Assembly (NCBI GenBank): GCA_963837775.1
Contig: CAWIOX010000030.1
Span: 248,001-312,000 of the forward strand
Origin: CAWIOX01 sp963837775
GTDB lineage: Bacteria; Pseudomonadota; Gammaproteobacteria; Burkholderiales; Burkholderiaceae_D
Direction of reading: 5' to 3'
DNA: 64,000 bases
Of the stretch, positions 40,137 through 49,557 are shown one piece after another. Below the pieces are notes generated by a model. That model saw nothing but the letters and a program-made list of their open reading frames with translations, was not told the DNA's origin and ran no database searches. The position numbers were made by a program, and so were the translations under genes. Numbering within the stretch: the first letter of the stretch is position 1; each line of letters starts with the position of its first letter.

Positions 40137-40607
40137 TTATTTTTCATTTCCCTCCCTTCTCCCGCAAGCGGGAGAGGGGCCGGGGATGAGGGCGCCTGCC
40201 GAAGCCGTAGTGAGGGCGCTCCGAGCCGTAGCCGGTATGACCAGCAACGCTTGATAAATCATCTCCAACACACCTTCCGTTTCCATCAGCATCTGGTTAT
40301 TCCAGAAGCGCAGTATCTGGATGCCTTGCCCGAGCAGCCATTGATCCCGTAGCTGATCGTACGCCACCGCCTCGCCATGCTGGCCACCGTCAAGCTCAAT
40401 GCAGAGCTTTCGTTCAGCGCAGTAAAAATCCAGAATGTAGCGTCCGATTGGATGCTGTCGTCTGAATTTTGCGCCAGCGAGACGGCGATTGCGCAATAGC
40501 TTCCACAGCAATGCTTCGGCGTCGGTCATGCCGCTCCGCATTTCCCTGGCCCAGGTGCGGATATCGTCGGGGAGTCTGGCAGGGTGGTGGGGTGAATGGA
40601 TTTCCAT
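40137..40607 (-). CDS. DUF559 endonuclease-like protein inside a repeat-flanked cassette
   Basis: 156 residues. The domain (residues ~10-125) has the restriction-endonuclease-like profile: LRNRRLAGAKFRRQHPIG, YILDFYCAERKLCIELDGGQ, LRDQWLLGQGIQILRFWNNQ. The D...E-x-D pattern in LDFYC and IELDGG fits a PD-(D/E)XK core, related to Vsr-type nucleases. The last ~16 codons (PGPSPACGRREG) are encoded by the flanking palindromic repeat. It separates sbcD from sbcC, which normally lie together, and is likely a passenger on a mobile cassette. Confidence 0.85.
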   Translation of the reverse strand: MEIHSPHHPARLPDDIRTWAREMRSGMTDAEALLWKLLRNRRLAGAKFRRQHPIGRYILDFYCAERKLCIELDGGQHGEAVAYDQLRDQWLLGQGIQILRFWNNQMLMETEGVLEMIYQALLVIPATARSALTTASAGALIPGPSPACGRREGNEK

Positions 40608-40692
40608 TGATCAGGTGTTTTAGGTTGTTTTCAGGGTGGTGATTGTGCTGAGTCCCTCATCCCCGGCCCTTCTCCCGCTTGCGGGAGAAGGG
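40154..40692. mobile_element. 539-bp DUF559 cassette with 39-bp inverted ends, inserted between sbcC and sbcD
   Basis: The ends at 40154-40192 and 40654-40692 are inverted copies of one 39-bp unit (38 of 39 bases match), itself palindromic (TTCTCCCGC...GCGGGAGAA) plus CCCTCATCCCCGG. The DUF559 gene lies between, with its 3' end using the left repeat. A related single unit lies at 32694-32732. That the ends are so alike suggests recent arrival. Insertion mode is unknown. Confidence 0.7.
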
Positions 40693-40713
40693 AGCAATGC
40701 AGGGCCCTTGTCG

Positions 40714-41960
40714 TCAATGGATCTCTCCGGCAGGCGTCAGCAGCAGTTCGGCAAACGCGGCTTGCAGGTCGGCCGGCGTGTCGGCGTCGTAGCGGCTGCG
40801 GTACAGGCGGTTGAAGATGTCGTCCGGTTGCAGCCGTTCCAGCTGCTCCAGCGACGCGGGCGCGGCTGTCGACGCCGGGCGCGATTTTCGGGGTGAAGCT
40901 GGTTTCGATCTTGGCCAGGCGCACCGGCTTGCCTTCCAGCGCCGCTTCGATGCGGGCGCGCAGGCCGGGTTCGGGCGCGTCCAGACGGATGCGCACTTCC
41001 AGATACGGCTGGCGTTGCGGCTCGTCATTGGCCGGCAATTCGAGGGATTCCAGCGCGGCCAGCACTTCGTCCAGCGGCGCCGGCCGTTGCGGCACGCGCA
41101 GCAGTTCGACCGCGCGCGGCACCGGCAGCGCGGTGATGTCGGCCACCGTTTCGCCCATCCAGATCGACGCGCAGCACCTGATGCGGGTAGCCGACTTCGG
41201 CGAACGACATCGGCAGCGGGCTGCCGCAATAGCGCAGGTGCGCCTGCTTGCCGACGCTTTGCGCCAGATGCAGATGGCCCAGCGCCGCATACGCGATGGC
41301 CGGGTCGAACATGCTGGTGGACAGCGCCTCGGTGCCGCCGATCACGATGCGGCGCTCGGAGTCTTCCGAGATTTCGCCGCCGACCATGTGGCAATGGCCG
41401 AGCGCGACGATCGCCTGGCCGGGCTGGCGCACGGTGAGTGCATGGGCCAGCGCCTGCCGGTACAGCAGCGCGATGCCTTCCATGTACGGATCGCCCTCGG
41501 TTTCCACACGGGGCACGTCGCCCGGGCGCAGGAACGGGATCGCCAGGCACCAGGCGGCGATGTCGCCCAGCCGGTTTTTCAAAGGCACCACCAGCCGCGC
41601 GATGTCGATGGCGCCGCCGGCCAGGCGCGGCACGAAGCCGATCACGGTCGCGTCCAGCGTTTCCAGCAGCGGCCCCGGCGCTTCCAGCCGCCCCGGCGAG
41701 TCGTGGTTGCCGGCGATGATCACGATGTTCAGCTGCGGCACCCGCGCCTTGGCTTGCTGCAGGAAGCGGTACAGCTGCTTTTGCGAGGCGGCCGACGGGT
41801 TCGCGTTGTCGAAGATGTCGCCCGAGATCAGCAGGCCTTCGGCCTGTTCGGCGGCGATGGTGGCCAGCAGCCAGTCGAGGAAGTGCTGATGCTCGAAGCC
41901 GCGCTCGAAATTGTGCAGGGTCTGGCCCAGATGCCAGTCCGAAGTGTGGATGAAGCGCAA
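40714..41960 (-). CDS. sbcD: SbcD, nuclease subunit of SbcCD, two frameshifts
   Basis: The start is MRFIHTSDWHLGQTLHNFER. The five metallophosphoesterase motifs are in order: SDWHLG, LISGDIFDNANP, IIAGNHDSPGR, ALGHCHMVGG and AALGHLHLAQ. The frame breaks near 41162 (one extra base between RVDL and MGETVADIT) and again near 40870 (between PKIAPGV and ASLEQLERLQ). Joined, the chain of about 413 residues is of family length. It would act with SbcC as an Mn-dependent exo/endonuclease on hairpins. The operon with sbcC is split by the DUF559 cassette. Confidence 0.85.
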
Positions 41961-42033
41961 GGTGATGTCCTTTGGTCCGCGTTTGGGTGACGGGAGGTAG
42001 TGATATATTGGGCGTTAATATAACTGATGAACA

Positions 42034-42103
42034 GCAGTAGGATGGGTGAAACCCATCATGTGCTGCGGTGATTCCAGGGATGGGTTTCACCCATCCTACT
42101 GCT
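42034..42103. repeat. REPIN-like doublet, GTAGGATGGG type
   Basis: GTAGGATGGGTGAAACCCAT and ATGGGTTTCACCCATCCTAC face inward; from GTAG at 42037 to CTAC at 42099 is exactly 63 bp. It lies directly upstream of the HNH nuclease gene, so it may be in its leader. Confidence 0.75.
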
Positions 42104-42121
42104 CAAGCCAAAGGAACAACC

Positions 42122-42496
42122 ATGTTGCAGAAGAAACCGGACAGCGCGAAGCTGGACAAGATCGTCGCCGATGCGCGCCGCAACGCCGATCAGCGCGAGC
42201 TGGGCTACCGCGAGCGGGCGCTGAAGATGTATCCGTGGGTGTGCGGCCGCTGCACGCGCGAGTTCACCCGCGACAACCTGTCGCAGCTGACCGTGCATCA
42301 CCGCAACCACAATCACAGCGACAATCCGCCCGACGGCAGCAACTGGGAGTTGCTGTGCCTGTACTGCCACGACAACGAGCACTCGCGCTATCTGGAGGCG
42401 GACCAGCAGGGCACGTCGGGGCAGGGCCACAACAACGTGGCGGCCGCGACCCACAATCCGTTTGCGGCGCTGGCCGGGATGATCAAGAAGTCTTGA
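42122..42496 (+). CDS. YajD-type HNH nuclease
   Basis: 124 residues, ATG 42122. The HNH module reads CGRCTREFTRDNLSQL (first Cys pair), VHHRNHNHSDNP (His-rich catalytic stretch) and LLCLYCHDNEHSR (second Cys pair and final His). The size matches YajD of E. coli, a single-domain HNH nuclease of unclear role. It is preceded by a basic helix and ends in an unstructured tail. No restriction-modification partner is present. Confidence 0.88.
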   Translation: MLQKKPDSAKLDKIVADARRNADQRELGYRERALKMYPWVCGRCTREFTRDNLSQLTVHHRNHNHSDNPPDGSNWELLCLYCHDNEHSRYLEADQQGTSGQGHNNVAAATHNPFAALAGMIKKS

Positions 42497-42503
42497 TGAC
42501 AGG

Positions 42504-42566
42504 GTAGGGTGCGCCATGCGCACCGCCTTTGCTTTGGCTAACCACGGTGCGCATGGCGCACCCTAC
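42504..42566. repeat. REPIN-like doublet, GTAGGGTGCGCC type (copy 1)
   Basis: GTAGGGTGCGCCATGCGCACC and GGTGCGCATGGCGCACCCTAC, inward; 63 bp from GTAG to CTAC. It begins 8 bp after the HNH gene. Confidence 0.78.
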
Positions 42567-42611
42567 CTGAAGCCCGATAACTGACCCGCACGGCGCTTGC
42601 AGGGCATGCGA

Positions 42612-42679
42612 ATAGTGGTGGGAGTATATTTTAATCCCCCATTAAAACTATGCGGGAAATGCCATATAAATGGCGATAC
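42612..42679 (-). repeat. GTAT-63 intergenic repeat, copy 11 (reverse orientation)
   Basis: On the minus strand: GGGGGTATCGCC, ATGGCATTTCCCGCATAG, TTAATGGGGG and AAAATATACTCCC, ending in CTAT in place of GTAT, with 64-bp spacing. This is the only copy in reverse orientation. It lies between convergent genes. Confidence 0.7.
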
Positions 42680-42751
42680 CCCCAGTTTTTTACGATTGCA
42701 ATGGTGCTGGCTGCGGTTCGTGCCGTGCGTGGACAGCGCCTTGCAGATCAT

Positions 42752-43201
42752 TCACACCTTCACCAGATCGGTATGGCCGAAGCCCTTCTCGTAATCGAGT
42801 AGCGAGATCACCACCGGCGTGATTTTCAGAAATATCATGGCGTCTTTTTCAAGGGTCTGCAGCCATTCGACCGCCTGCGGAAACTTGCGCAGCATGCATT
42901 CGCCGGCAAATTCGATTTCTTTCGGGTCGTGCACGATTTCCGCCTTGGCGCCCATCGAAATGCCCTTGATGTGGCCCCAGTCCGGATAGTCGGCATTGAT
43001 CGTCAGCGACACCTTGTCGCAGTGGTGTATGTTCTCCACCTTCTGGCTGAACTTGCCGACGCCGACATACAGCGTCAGGCCGTCGCTGGCGTAGCTGACG
43101 GTGGTTGCCTGCGGGTAGCCGTCGGGCCGGATGGTGGCCAGCGTCATGTCCTTGGCCTTGCCGATGATGTCGAGCGCGAATTGCTTGTTTTCCTGGTCCA
43201 T
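42752..43201 (-). CDS. Pyridoxamine 5'-phosphate oxidase-like (PPOX) protein
   Basis: 149 residues with a split-barrel flavin fold: MTLATIRPDGYPQATTVSYA, LYVGVGKFSQKVENIHHCDK, and the rest a beta-rich part (DAMIFLKITPVVISLLDYEK). Family members bind FMN or F420, or act as haem/PNP oxidases; the exact activity is unknown. The gene converges with the HNH nuclease and is upstream of the Lon-like gene on the same strand with a 48-bp gap, so it could be its operon partner. Confidence 0.85.
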   Translation of the reverse strand: MDQENKQFALDIIGKAKDMTLATIRPDGYPQATTVSYASDGLTLYVGVGKFSQKVENIHHCDKVSLTINADYPDWGHIKGISMGAKAEIVHDPKEIEFAGECMLRKFPQAVEWLQTLEKDAMIFLKITPVVISLLDYEKGFGHTDLVKV

Positions 43202-43249
43202 GCTGTTCTCCTTTGCTGTATTGCCCCCAATACCTTGTCGATTTGCCGC

Positions 43250-45735
43250 TCATTCTTCTTCGTCATCGTCGTCCCCTTTGTGCCGGTGGTTGCGTTGCGG
43301 CCTGCTGACCGGCACCAGGGTGGTGTTGGCGCGGATCTGGAACAGGTCGTAGAGCTTGCGGCGCACCCGATAATTGATTGAATCCGGGGCGAAATTGCCG
43401 ACCGCATCGGCGTCGCCGGCCGGGTGGCCGCTCAGCACTTCGATCGCCTGATCGACGGTATCGACGCTGTAGATGCTGAATTTGCCGTCGCGGCAGGCGG
43501 CCACCACGTCGGCGCGCAGCATCAGGTGTTTGGCATTGCTGCCCGGTATCAGCACGCCTTGCCGCCCGTTCAGGCCGCGCGCCGCGCAGATGTCGAAGAA
43601 GCCTTCGATCTTTTCGTTGACCGCGCCGATCGCCTGCACCTGGCCGTTCTGGTTGATCGAGCCGGTCACCGCCAGCGATTGCAGGAGCGGGACGTCGGCC
43701 AGCGCCGACAGCAGCGCGCACAGTTCGGCCAGCGAGGCGCTGTCGCCGTCGATGCCGCCGTAGGTCTGCTCGAACACCAGGCTGGCCTGCAATGACAGCG
43801 GCTGGCGCGCGCAGTAGCGGGTCGCGAGGAAGGCCGACAGGATCATCACGCCCTTGGAGTGGATCGGGCCGCCTTGCGCCACTTCGCGCTGGATGTCGAT
43901 CACCTCGCCGCTGCCGAGGCGGGCGGTGGCCGTGATGCGGGTCGGCTGGGCGAAGTAGTAGTCGCCGATCTCCATCACCGACAGCGCATTGACCTGGCCG
44001 ATGCGGCTGCCGTCGCTGTCGATCAGGATGGTGCCGCGCAGGATTTCTTCGTGCAGGCGGCGCTGGATGCGGTCGGAGCGGCCGATCCTGGCGTCGATCG
44101 CCTGCTGCACGTTGGCGCTGGATACCGTGCCCGCGGCCATGCCCGCTGCGCTGCCGGCTCGATGTTGGCCTGGTCGGTTTTGGCAGGGCTGGATTTGGCC
44201 CAGTATTCGGCTTCCGACAGCAGGTCGCTCAGGCGCAGCAGGTTCAGCGACAGGCGTTCCGCGTCGCCCGCATCGCGCGCGCTGAACTCGATGATGCGGG
44301 CCACCGCATCGCGCTCGAACGGCAGCAGTTTCTGCTCCTGCACCATGGCCGCAATCAGCCGCGCAAAGTCTTGCTGGTTGTCATGGTTGCGCACCACATC
44401 GTCTTCGAAATCGGCGGCGACCTTGAACAGCTTGGCGAAATCCGGGTCGTAGGCCTGCAGCTGGTAGTAGTAGTCGCGCTCGCCGAACAGGACCACCTTG
44501 ACCTTGAGCGGGATCGGTTGCGGTTCCAGCGAGACGGTGCTGATCAGGCCGTAGATCTGGCCGATCGATTCGATCCGGATCTCGCCGGTGGTCAGTGCCT
44601 GCTTCAGGCCTTCCCAGGCCAGCGGTTGCGCCAGCACCTTGTAGATATCGAGCAGCAGGTAGCCGCCGTTGGCATGGTGCAGCGCACCGGGCCGGATCAG
44701 CGCGAAATCGGTGATCAGCGCGCCGTAGCTGGCCAGGTGCTCGACCCGGCCGATGATGTTCTGGTAAGTCGGGTTGTTCTCGCTGATGACCGGAGCGCCT
44801 AGCGCCTGCTCGCCGCCGACCAGCAGATTGACCTGGTAGCGGCGCAGCGGGGGCAGCGCTTCCGCTTGCACATTGGCGCTGCCTTCTTCCGGTTTCTGGA
44901 AGATATGCGCATTCTCGATCACGTCCTGTTTGACGGCTTCCAGGTAAGTCAGCACGCGCGGCTGGTCGGTGTATTTTGGCAGCAGGTCATCGAACAGGTG
45001 GCCGACCGCGAAGACGATCACTTCCCGGTTCAGTTCGCGCAGCCGTTTGTGGTGCGCCTTTTGCCATTCCGCCATCTGCTTGAGCAGCTTGTTCAGCTTT
45101 ACTTCCAGCGCGTCGATTTTGTTCTGGATCGCATCGCGCTGTTCGCTCGACAGGTGGTCGTACTCTTCATCCGAGATGATTTCGCCATTTCTTGCCGGGT
45201 CCAGCGAGTATCCGGTCTCGGTCTGCGACAGTGCGATATCCTGCGCCTCGCATTCATCGGCCAGCGCATCGATGCTTTTCTTTTGCTGCGCATCGAACTC
45301 GGCATCGATCTGGTCGACCCGCTTGCGGTAATCCTCGCTTTCCAGCATCGCCGGTATCGTCGATTGCAGTTCTTCGACCAGTTGCGCCATGTCGGTGCGC
45401 AGCTGGAGCCCGCGTCCATGCGGCAGCTTGAGCGCAATCGGCTTGACCGGATCGCTGAAATTGTTGACGTAGCACCAGTTGTCGGGCGCCACCTCGGCAT
45501 GCGCGCGCTGGTCCAGGAAGCGCTTGATCATGTCATGCTTGCCGGTGCCTTGCTGTCCCAGTACGAACAGGTTGAAGCCCGGATGCTGCATGTCGAGGCC
45601 GAATTTGACCGCATCCAGCGCCCGGTCCTGCCCGACCGCCCCGGTCAGCTCAACCAGTTGCGCGGTCGTGTCGAACTGCAGGCTGGCGGCGTCGCAGTGG
45701 CGATACAGTCGGTCCGGCGGCAAGGGAGCAATCAT
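43250..45735 (-). CDS. Lon-like ATP-dependent protease (YcbZ/LonB-like), one frameshift
   Basis: About 828 residues once the shift near 44150 is joined. N-terminal part (MIAPLPPDRLYRHCDAASLQ) with Walker A LGQQGTGKHD, a long coiled region (~150-250), then GGYLLLDIYKVLAQPLAWE, ending SEAEYWAKSS. The second frame (43250-44140) has the Lon S16 proteolytic domain: EQTYGGIDGDSASLAELCA with the catalytic Ser, and NEKIEGFFDICAARG with the catalytic Lys. This fits the YcbZ-type Lon-like proteases. One missing base near 44150 breaks the frame; the protein otherwise reads through. The substrates are unknown. Confidence 0.85.
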
Positions 45736-45873
45736 ATATTCAATTCATAGGGTTGATCCGTGATATCAGAATCAGACAGATATGCCCGGCGTGTCTTGAG
45801 GGAAATCAAAGGTGCGGACCGCTTTCGAGCCTGAGATAATCCGCCTGTTCAATCAATCAGAAAGGAATAGCCG

Positions 45874-46503
45874 ATGTTCGACAAACCGATCGTGATGCTG
45901 GATTTCGAGACCACAGGCCTGTCGCCGGATGCCGGCGACCGCATTACCGAGGTGGCGGCGCTGCGCATCGTGGATGGCAAGATCACCGAGCGTTACGTGT
46001 CGCTGGTCAATTGCGGGGTGCGGATTCCGTCCTTCATCACCGGCCTGACCGGCATCTCGCAGGCGATGGTGAATGCGGCGCCGCGGGCTTCTGTGGTGCT
46101 GCCGGCTTTGCTGGACTTCATCGGCAGCGATGCGCTGTCGGCGCATAACGCCAGTTTCGATCTGAAGTTTCTGCAGGCGGAAAGCCGGATGCAGGGCCTG
46201 ACGCCCGCGCATCAGGGCTTGATTTGCTCGCTCAAGCTGTCGCGCCGGGTGTTTCCCGGCATGGCCAGTTACAGGCTGGGGGAGCTGGCGTCGGCGCTGC
46301 GCATCCGTTTCAACGGCGCCGCCCACAGGGCCGAAGCCGATGCCGAGGTGTCGGCCCGCCTGCTGCTGCATATCGGCGCGCATCTGGGCAGCCAATACGG
46401 CCTGCGCGCAATCGATCCGCTGCTGCTGGAATCGATCAACCAGCAGAGCGCGGCCAAGGTGCCGGATTTCCTGAAGAAGCAGGCGCTGGCTCGCGCCGCC
46501 TGA
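45874..46503 (+). CDS. DEDDh 3'-5' exonuclease (DnaQ-like)
   Basis: 209 residues. The exonuclease motifs are: ExoI MLDFETTGLSPDAGDRI, ExoII SAHNASFDLKFLQ, ExoIII FNGAAHRAEADAEVSARL with the His and Asp. It is a stand-alone DnaQ-type exonuclease, not the polymerase III epsilon chain (no C-terminal polymerase-binding helix is obvious). Likely a DNA or RNA trimming enzyme. The start is MFDKPIVMLD with AGAAAGGAATAG upstream. It is divergent from the Lon-like gene. Confidence 0.88.
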   Translation: MFDKPIVMLDFETTGLSPDAGDRITEVAALRIVDGKITERYVSLVNCGVRIPSFITGLTGISQAMVNAAPRASVVLPALLDFIGSDALSAHNASFDLKFLQAESRMQGLTPAHQGLICSLKLSRRVFPGMASYRLGELASALRIRFNGAAHRAEADAEVSARLLLHIGAHLGSQYGLRAIDPLLLESINQQSAAKVPDFLKKQALARAA

Positions 46504-46573
46504 GGCAATTTGGCGCACGTCCGAAAACACGGCAACGCTTCATGGCGCGCATGAGTTTCGTAAAAAACAGGGA

Positions 46574-46641
46574 GTATCACTATTTTTATGGCATTAGCCG
46601 CACATGTTCATTGGGCATCTGAAATATACCCATGGCAGTAT
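46574..46641 (+). repeat. GTAT-63 intergenic repeat, copy 12 (64-bp spacing)
   Basis: GGGAGTATCAC and GGCAGTATTAT boxes, 64 bp apart; TTAGCCGCACATG, TTCATTGGGC and GAAATATACCC in the core. It lies between convergent genes. Confidence 0.72.
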
Positions 46642-46672
46642 TATTTCCGGCTTTTGTCCTTGCGTGAGCGCT

Positions 46673-46735
46673 GTAGGGTGCGCCATGCGCACCATGACCG
46701 TCCGTGGCTGCATCGGTGCGCATGGCGCACCCTAC
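46673..46735. repeat. REPIN-like doublet, GTAGGGTGCGCC type (copy 2)
   Basis: Same unit as at 42504-42566: GTAGGGTGCGCCATGCGCACC and GGTGCGCATGGCGCACCCTAC, and again 63 bp. The inner spacer differs. Confidence 0.78.
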
Positions 46736-46771
46736 CTTCATGCCTGTTTCGCGCGCTTTGCACTTGCAAAC

Positions 46772-49450
46772 TCACAAGGCCTTGCTGCAGACCTTGAAAT
46801 CAGGGTCTTCGGCGTAGCTCTGGATCTGGAAGCCGAGGCTTTTCATCAGTTTCAGCATGCCGGTGTTCTTGGTCAGCACCAGGCCGTCGATTTCGGTCAG
46901 GCCCTTGTGGCGCGCGACGTCCATGATCGACAGCATCAGGCGCGAGCCGAGACCCTGGCCGCTGAACTCGTCGTCGACCACCAGCGAGAACTCGCAACTG
47001 CTGAGGTCGGGGTTGGTGATGTAGCGCGAGACGCCGATGATGCGTTCGGTTTCGGTGAATTCGCCGTCGCCGCTCGGGGTGCGCTGCTTGTAGACTGCGA
47101 CCAGCGCCATTTCACGGTCGTAGTCGATCAGCGTATAGCGCGCCAGCATGCGTACCGACAGCTCGCGCATCGACGAGACGAAGCGGTAGTAGCGCGATTT
47201 GTCCGACAGCTTGCGCACGAAATCCTGCAGCATGTTGGCGTCATCCGGCTGCACCGGGCGCATCGTGTATTGCCCGCCGCCGCGCATCGGCCAGTCCTGC
47301 GTGTAGTTCGACGGGTAGGGCAGGATCGCCAGATGGTCGTAGCTGTGCACCGATGGCGGCGCATGGTCGATGACGATGCGGGCATCCACCACCAGCGCGC
47401 CGGCATCGTCGACGATCATCGGATTGATGTCCATTTCGCGCAGTTGCGGCAACTCGCACACCATTTCCGACACCCGCAGCAGGACATGCTCGATCGCTTC
47501 CAGGTTGACGGCCGGTGCGCCGCGCCATTCGCCCAGGGTTTCGGCCGAGCGCACGCGGGCGATCAGGCGTTGCGCCAGAAACTGGTTGAGCGGCGGCAAT
47601 TCCACCGCACGGTCGTCGATCAGTTCGATCATGGTGCCGCCGGCGCCGAAGGTGATGACCGGGCCGAAAGGCTGGTCGGTGACCAGCCCGATGTACAGTT
47701 CGCGCCCGTGCTTCTTGCCGGACATTTTCTGGATCGTTACGCCATTGATCTGCGCGTCCGGCTTGAGGCGGCGCACGGTCGCGATCATGTCGCTGTAAAT
47801 GTCGCGCACGCTGGTGGCATTCAGCACATTGAGCACGACGCCCTGCACGTCAGACTTGTGCGAGATGTCGGGCGAGTCGATTTTCAGCGCGACCGGATAA
47901 CCCAGCTGGCTGGCGATCAGGATCGCCTCATTCGGATTGCGCGCCAGGATGGTCTGGGTGATCGGGATGTGGAACGCCGCCAGCAGCGCTTTCGACTCCA
48001 TTTCGGTCAGCACACGGCGCCGCTCCGCCAGCACGCTTTCGATCAGGATGCGTGCGCCTTCCAGATCCGGCTTGGCCAGTTGCGACAGCGGTGGCGGGGT
48101 CTGGTGCAGCAATTGCTGGTTCTGGTAGAACGATGCGATGTTGCTGAACGCATCGACCGCCGCTTCCGGCGTGCGGAAGGTGGCAATCCCGGCGCCGTTG
48201 ATCACCTGCCGCGCTTCGGCCACCTTTTCATCGCCCATCCAGCAGGTCAGCAGCGGCTTGCTCATGTTGGCGTTCATGATCGCCAGCGCTTTGGCCACTT
48301 CAGTCGGGTTGCCGCCCAGCTTGGGCGAGTAGATCGCCAGTACGCCATCGACTGCGGCATCGCTGGAGCAGGCGGCGATGGCGGCGCGGTAGTGTTCCGG
48401 GCCGGCTTCTTCCGACAGGTCCAGCAGGTTCTGCAGGGTGGCCAGCGGCGGCAATTGCGGTGCCAGTTCGGCGGCGCTGGCGGGTGACAGGCGTGCCAGT
48501 TCCAGGCCCAGTTCGGTAATCCAGTCTGCCGCCAGAACGCCCGGCCCGCCGCCGTTGGTCACGATCGCCAGCCTTGAGCCGACCGGGCGATAGCGCGAGG
48601 CCAGGCATTTGGCCGCGGAAAACAGTTGCACGAAGGATTTGACGCGCACCGCACCGGCCCGGCTCAGCGCCGCATCGAACACTTCATCGCTGCCGACGAT
48701 GGTGCCGGAATGGGTCAGCGCTGCCTGCGATCCGGCCGCCTTGCGTCCGGCCTTGAGCACCACCACCGGCTTGGTGTTGGCGGCGGCCCGCAACGCGCTG
48801 ATGAAGCGGCGCGCATTGGTGATGCCTTCCATGTAGATGACGATGCTTTGGGTGGCCGGGTCGGTCGCCAGAAAATCCAGCGTCTGCGCCAGATCGACGG
48901 CGGTGTTCGGCCCCAGCGACACCACGGTCGAAAAGCCCACCGCATTCTTGCTGGCCCAGTCGAGTATCGAGGAGGTCAGCGCACCGGATTGCGATACCAG
49001 CGCCAGCGATCCCGGTTGCGCCAGCGCTCCGGCGATGCTGGCATTGATCTTCAGGCGCGGGCGCTGATAGCCGAGGCAGTTCGGCCCCAGCAGATGAATG
49101 CCGTGCTTGCGGGCAATCGCGTGCAGTTCCTTGGCTTGCACCTGATCGACGCCGGATGAAATGATGAGTGCAGCCTGGCACTGGATGCGCCCGACGACTT
49201 CCAGCGCGGAGACCAGTTCTTCGTTAGGCAGCGCGATGACGGCCAGATCGGCGCGCGAGTGCGCCAGATCGCCCAGGGTGCCACTCATGCTGACGTCGAG
49301 AAAGGTTACTTTTCCGGCAAAACCGCTGTCGCGTATCTGGGCGCTGATGCTGCGGCCATAACTGCTTTGGCTGTCAGGGGCATCGGGCTTGCCTGCGAAC
49401 ACCACAATCGAGTTGGGTGAGAACAGCGGGGTCAGGTAGTGCTTTTCCAT
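46772..49450 (-). CDS. Pat/PatZ-type protein acetyltransferase (acyl-CoA synthetase-like plus GNAT)
   Basis: The start at 49450 (MEKHYLTPLF) gives 892 residues. Layout: CoA-binding domain (~10-130, SPNSIVVFAGKPD), succinyl-CoA-synthetase-like domain (~150-300, LALVSQSGALTSSILDWASK; PVVVLKAGRKAAGSQAALTH), ATP-grasp (~490-690, YPVALKIDSPDISHKSDVQG), and a C-terminal GNAT (~730-880, VDDEFSGQGLGSRLM) with acetyl-CoA loop QGLGSR. In Salmonella and E. coli, Pat/PatZ acetylates enzymes such as Acs. Its gene lies downstream of a deacetylase-family gene on the same strand (107-bp gap), so a reversible-acetylation pair is plausible. Confidence 0.9.
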   Translation of the reverse strand: MEKHYLTPLFSPNSIVVFAGKPDAPDSQSSYGRSISAQIRDSGFAGKVTFLDVSMSGTLGDLAHSRADLAVIALPNEELVSALEVVGRIQCQAALIISSGVDQVQAKELHAIARKHGIHLLGPNCLGYQRPRLKINASIAGALAQPGSLALVSQSGALTSSILDWASKNAVGFSTVVSLGPNTAVDLAQTLDFLATDPATQSIVIYMEGITNARRFISALRAAANTKPVVVLKAGRKAAGSQAALTHSGTIVGSDEVFDAALSRAGAVRVKSFVQLFSAAKCLASRYRPVGSRLAIVTNGGGPGVLAADWITELGLELARLSPASAAELAPQLPPLATLQNLLDLSEEAGPEHYRAAIAACSSDAAVDGVLAIYSPKLGGNPTEVAKALAIMNANMSKPLLTCWMGDEKVAEARQVINGAGIATFRTPEAAVDAFSNIASFYQNQQLLHQTPPPLSQLAKPDLEGARILIESVLAERRRVLTEMESKALLAAFHIPITQTILARNPNEAILIASQLGYPVALKIDSPDISHKSDVQGVVLNVLNATSVRDIYSDMIATVRRLKPDAQINGVTIQKMSGKKHGRELYIGLVTDQPFGPVITFGAGGTMIELIDDRAVELPPLNQFLAQRLIARVRSAETLGEWRGAPAVNLEAIEHVLLRVSEMVCELPQLREMDINPMIVDDAGALVVDARIVIDHAPPSVHSYDHLAILPYPSNYTQDWPMRGGGQYTMRPVQPDDANMLQDFVRKLSDKSRYYRFVSSMRELSVRMLARYTLIDYDREMALVAVYKQRTPSGDGEFTETERIIGVSRYITNPDLSSCEFSLVVDDEFSGQGLGSRLMLSIMDVARHKGLTEIDGLVLTKNTGMLKLMKSLGFQIQSYAEDPDFKVCSKAL

Positions 49451-49557
49451 GGGCGTATGCCAAAAAAACGTAGTCGGGTGAATGAGCGCCATTCATCGGA
49501 TGCGGGATCAATGAATGGCGTCGGATTGGGTGCTCTGGGCTGCTGGCTTGTTATGTT

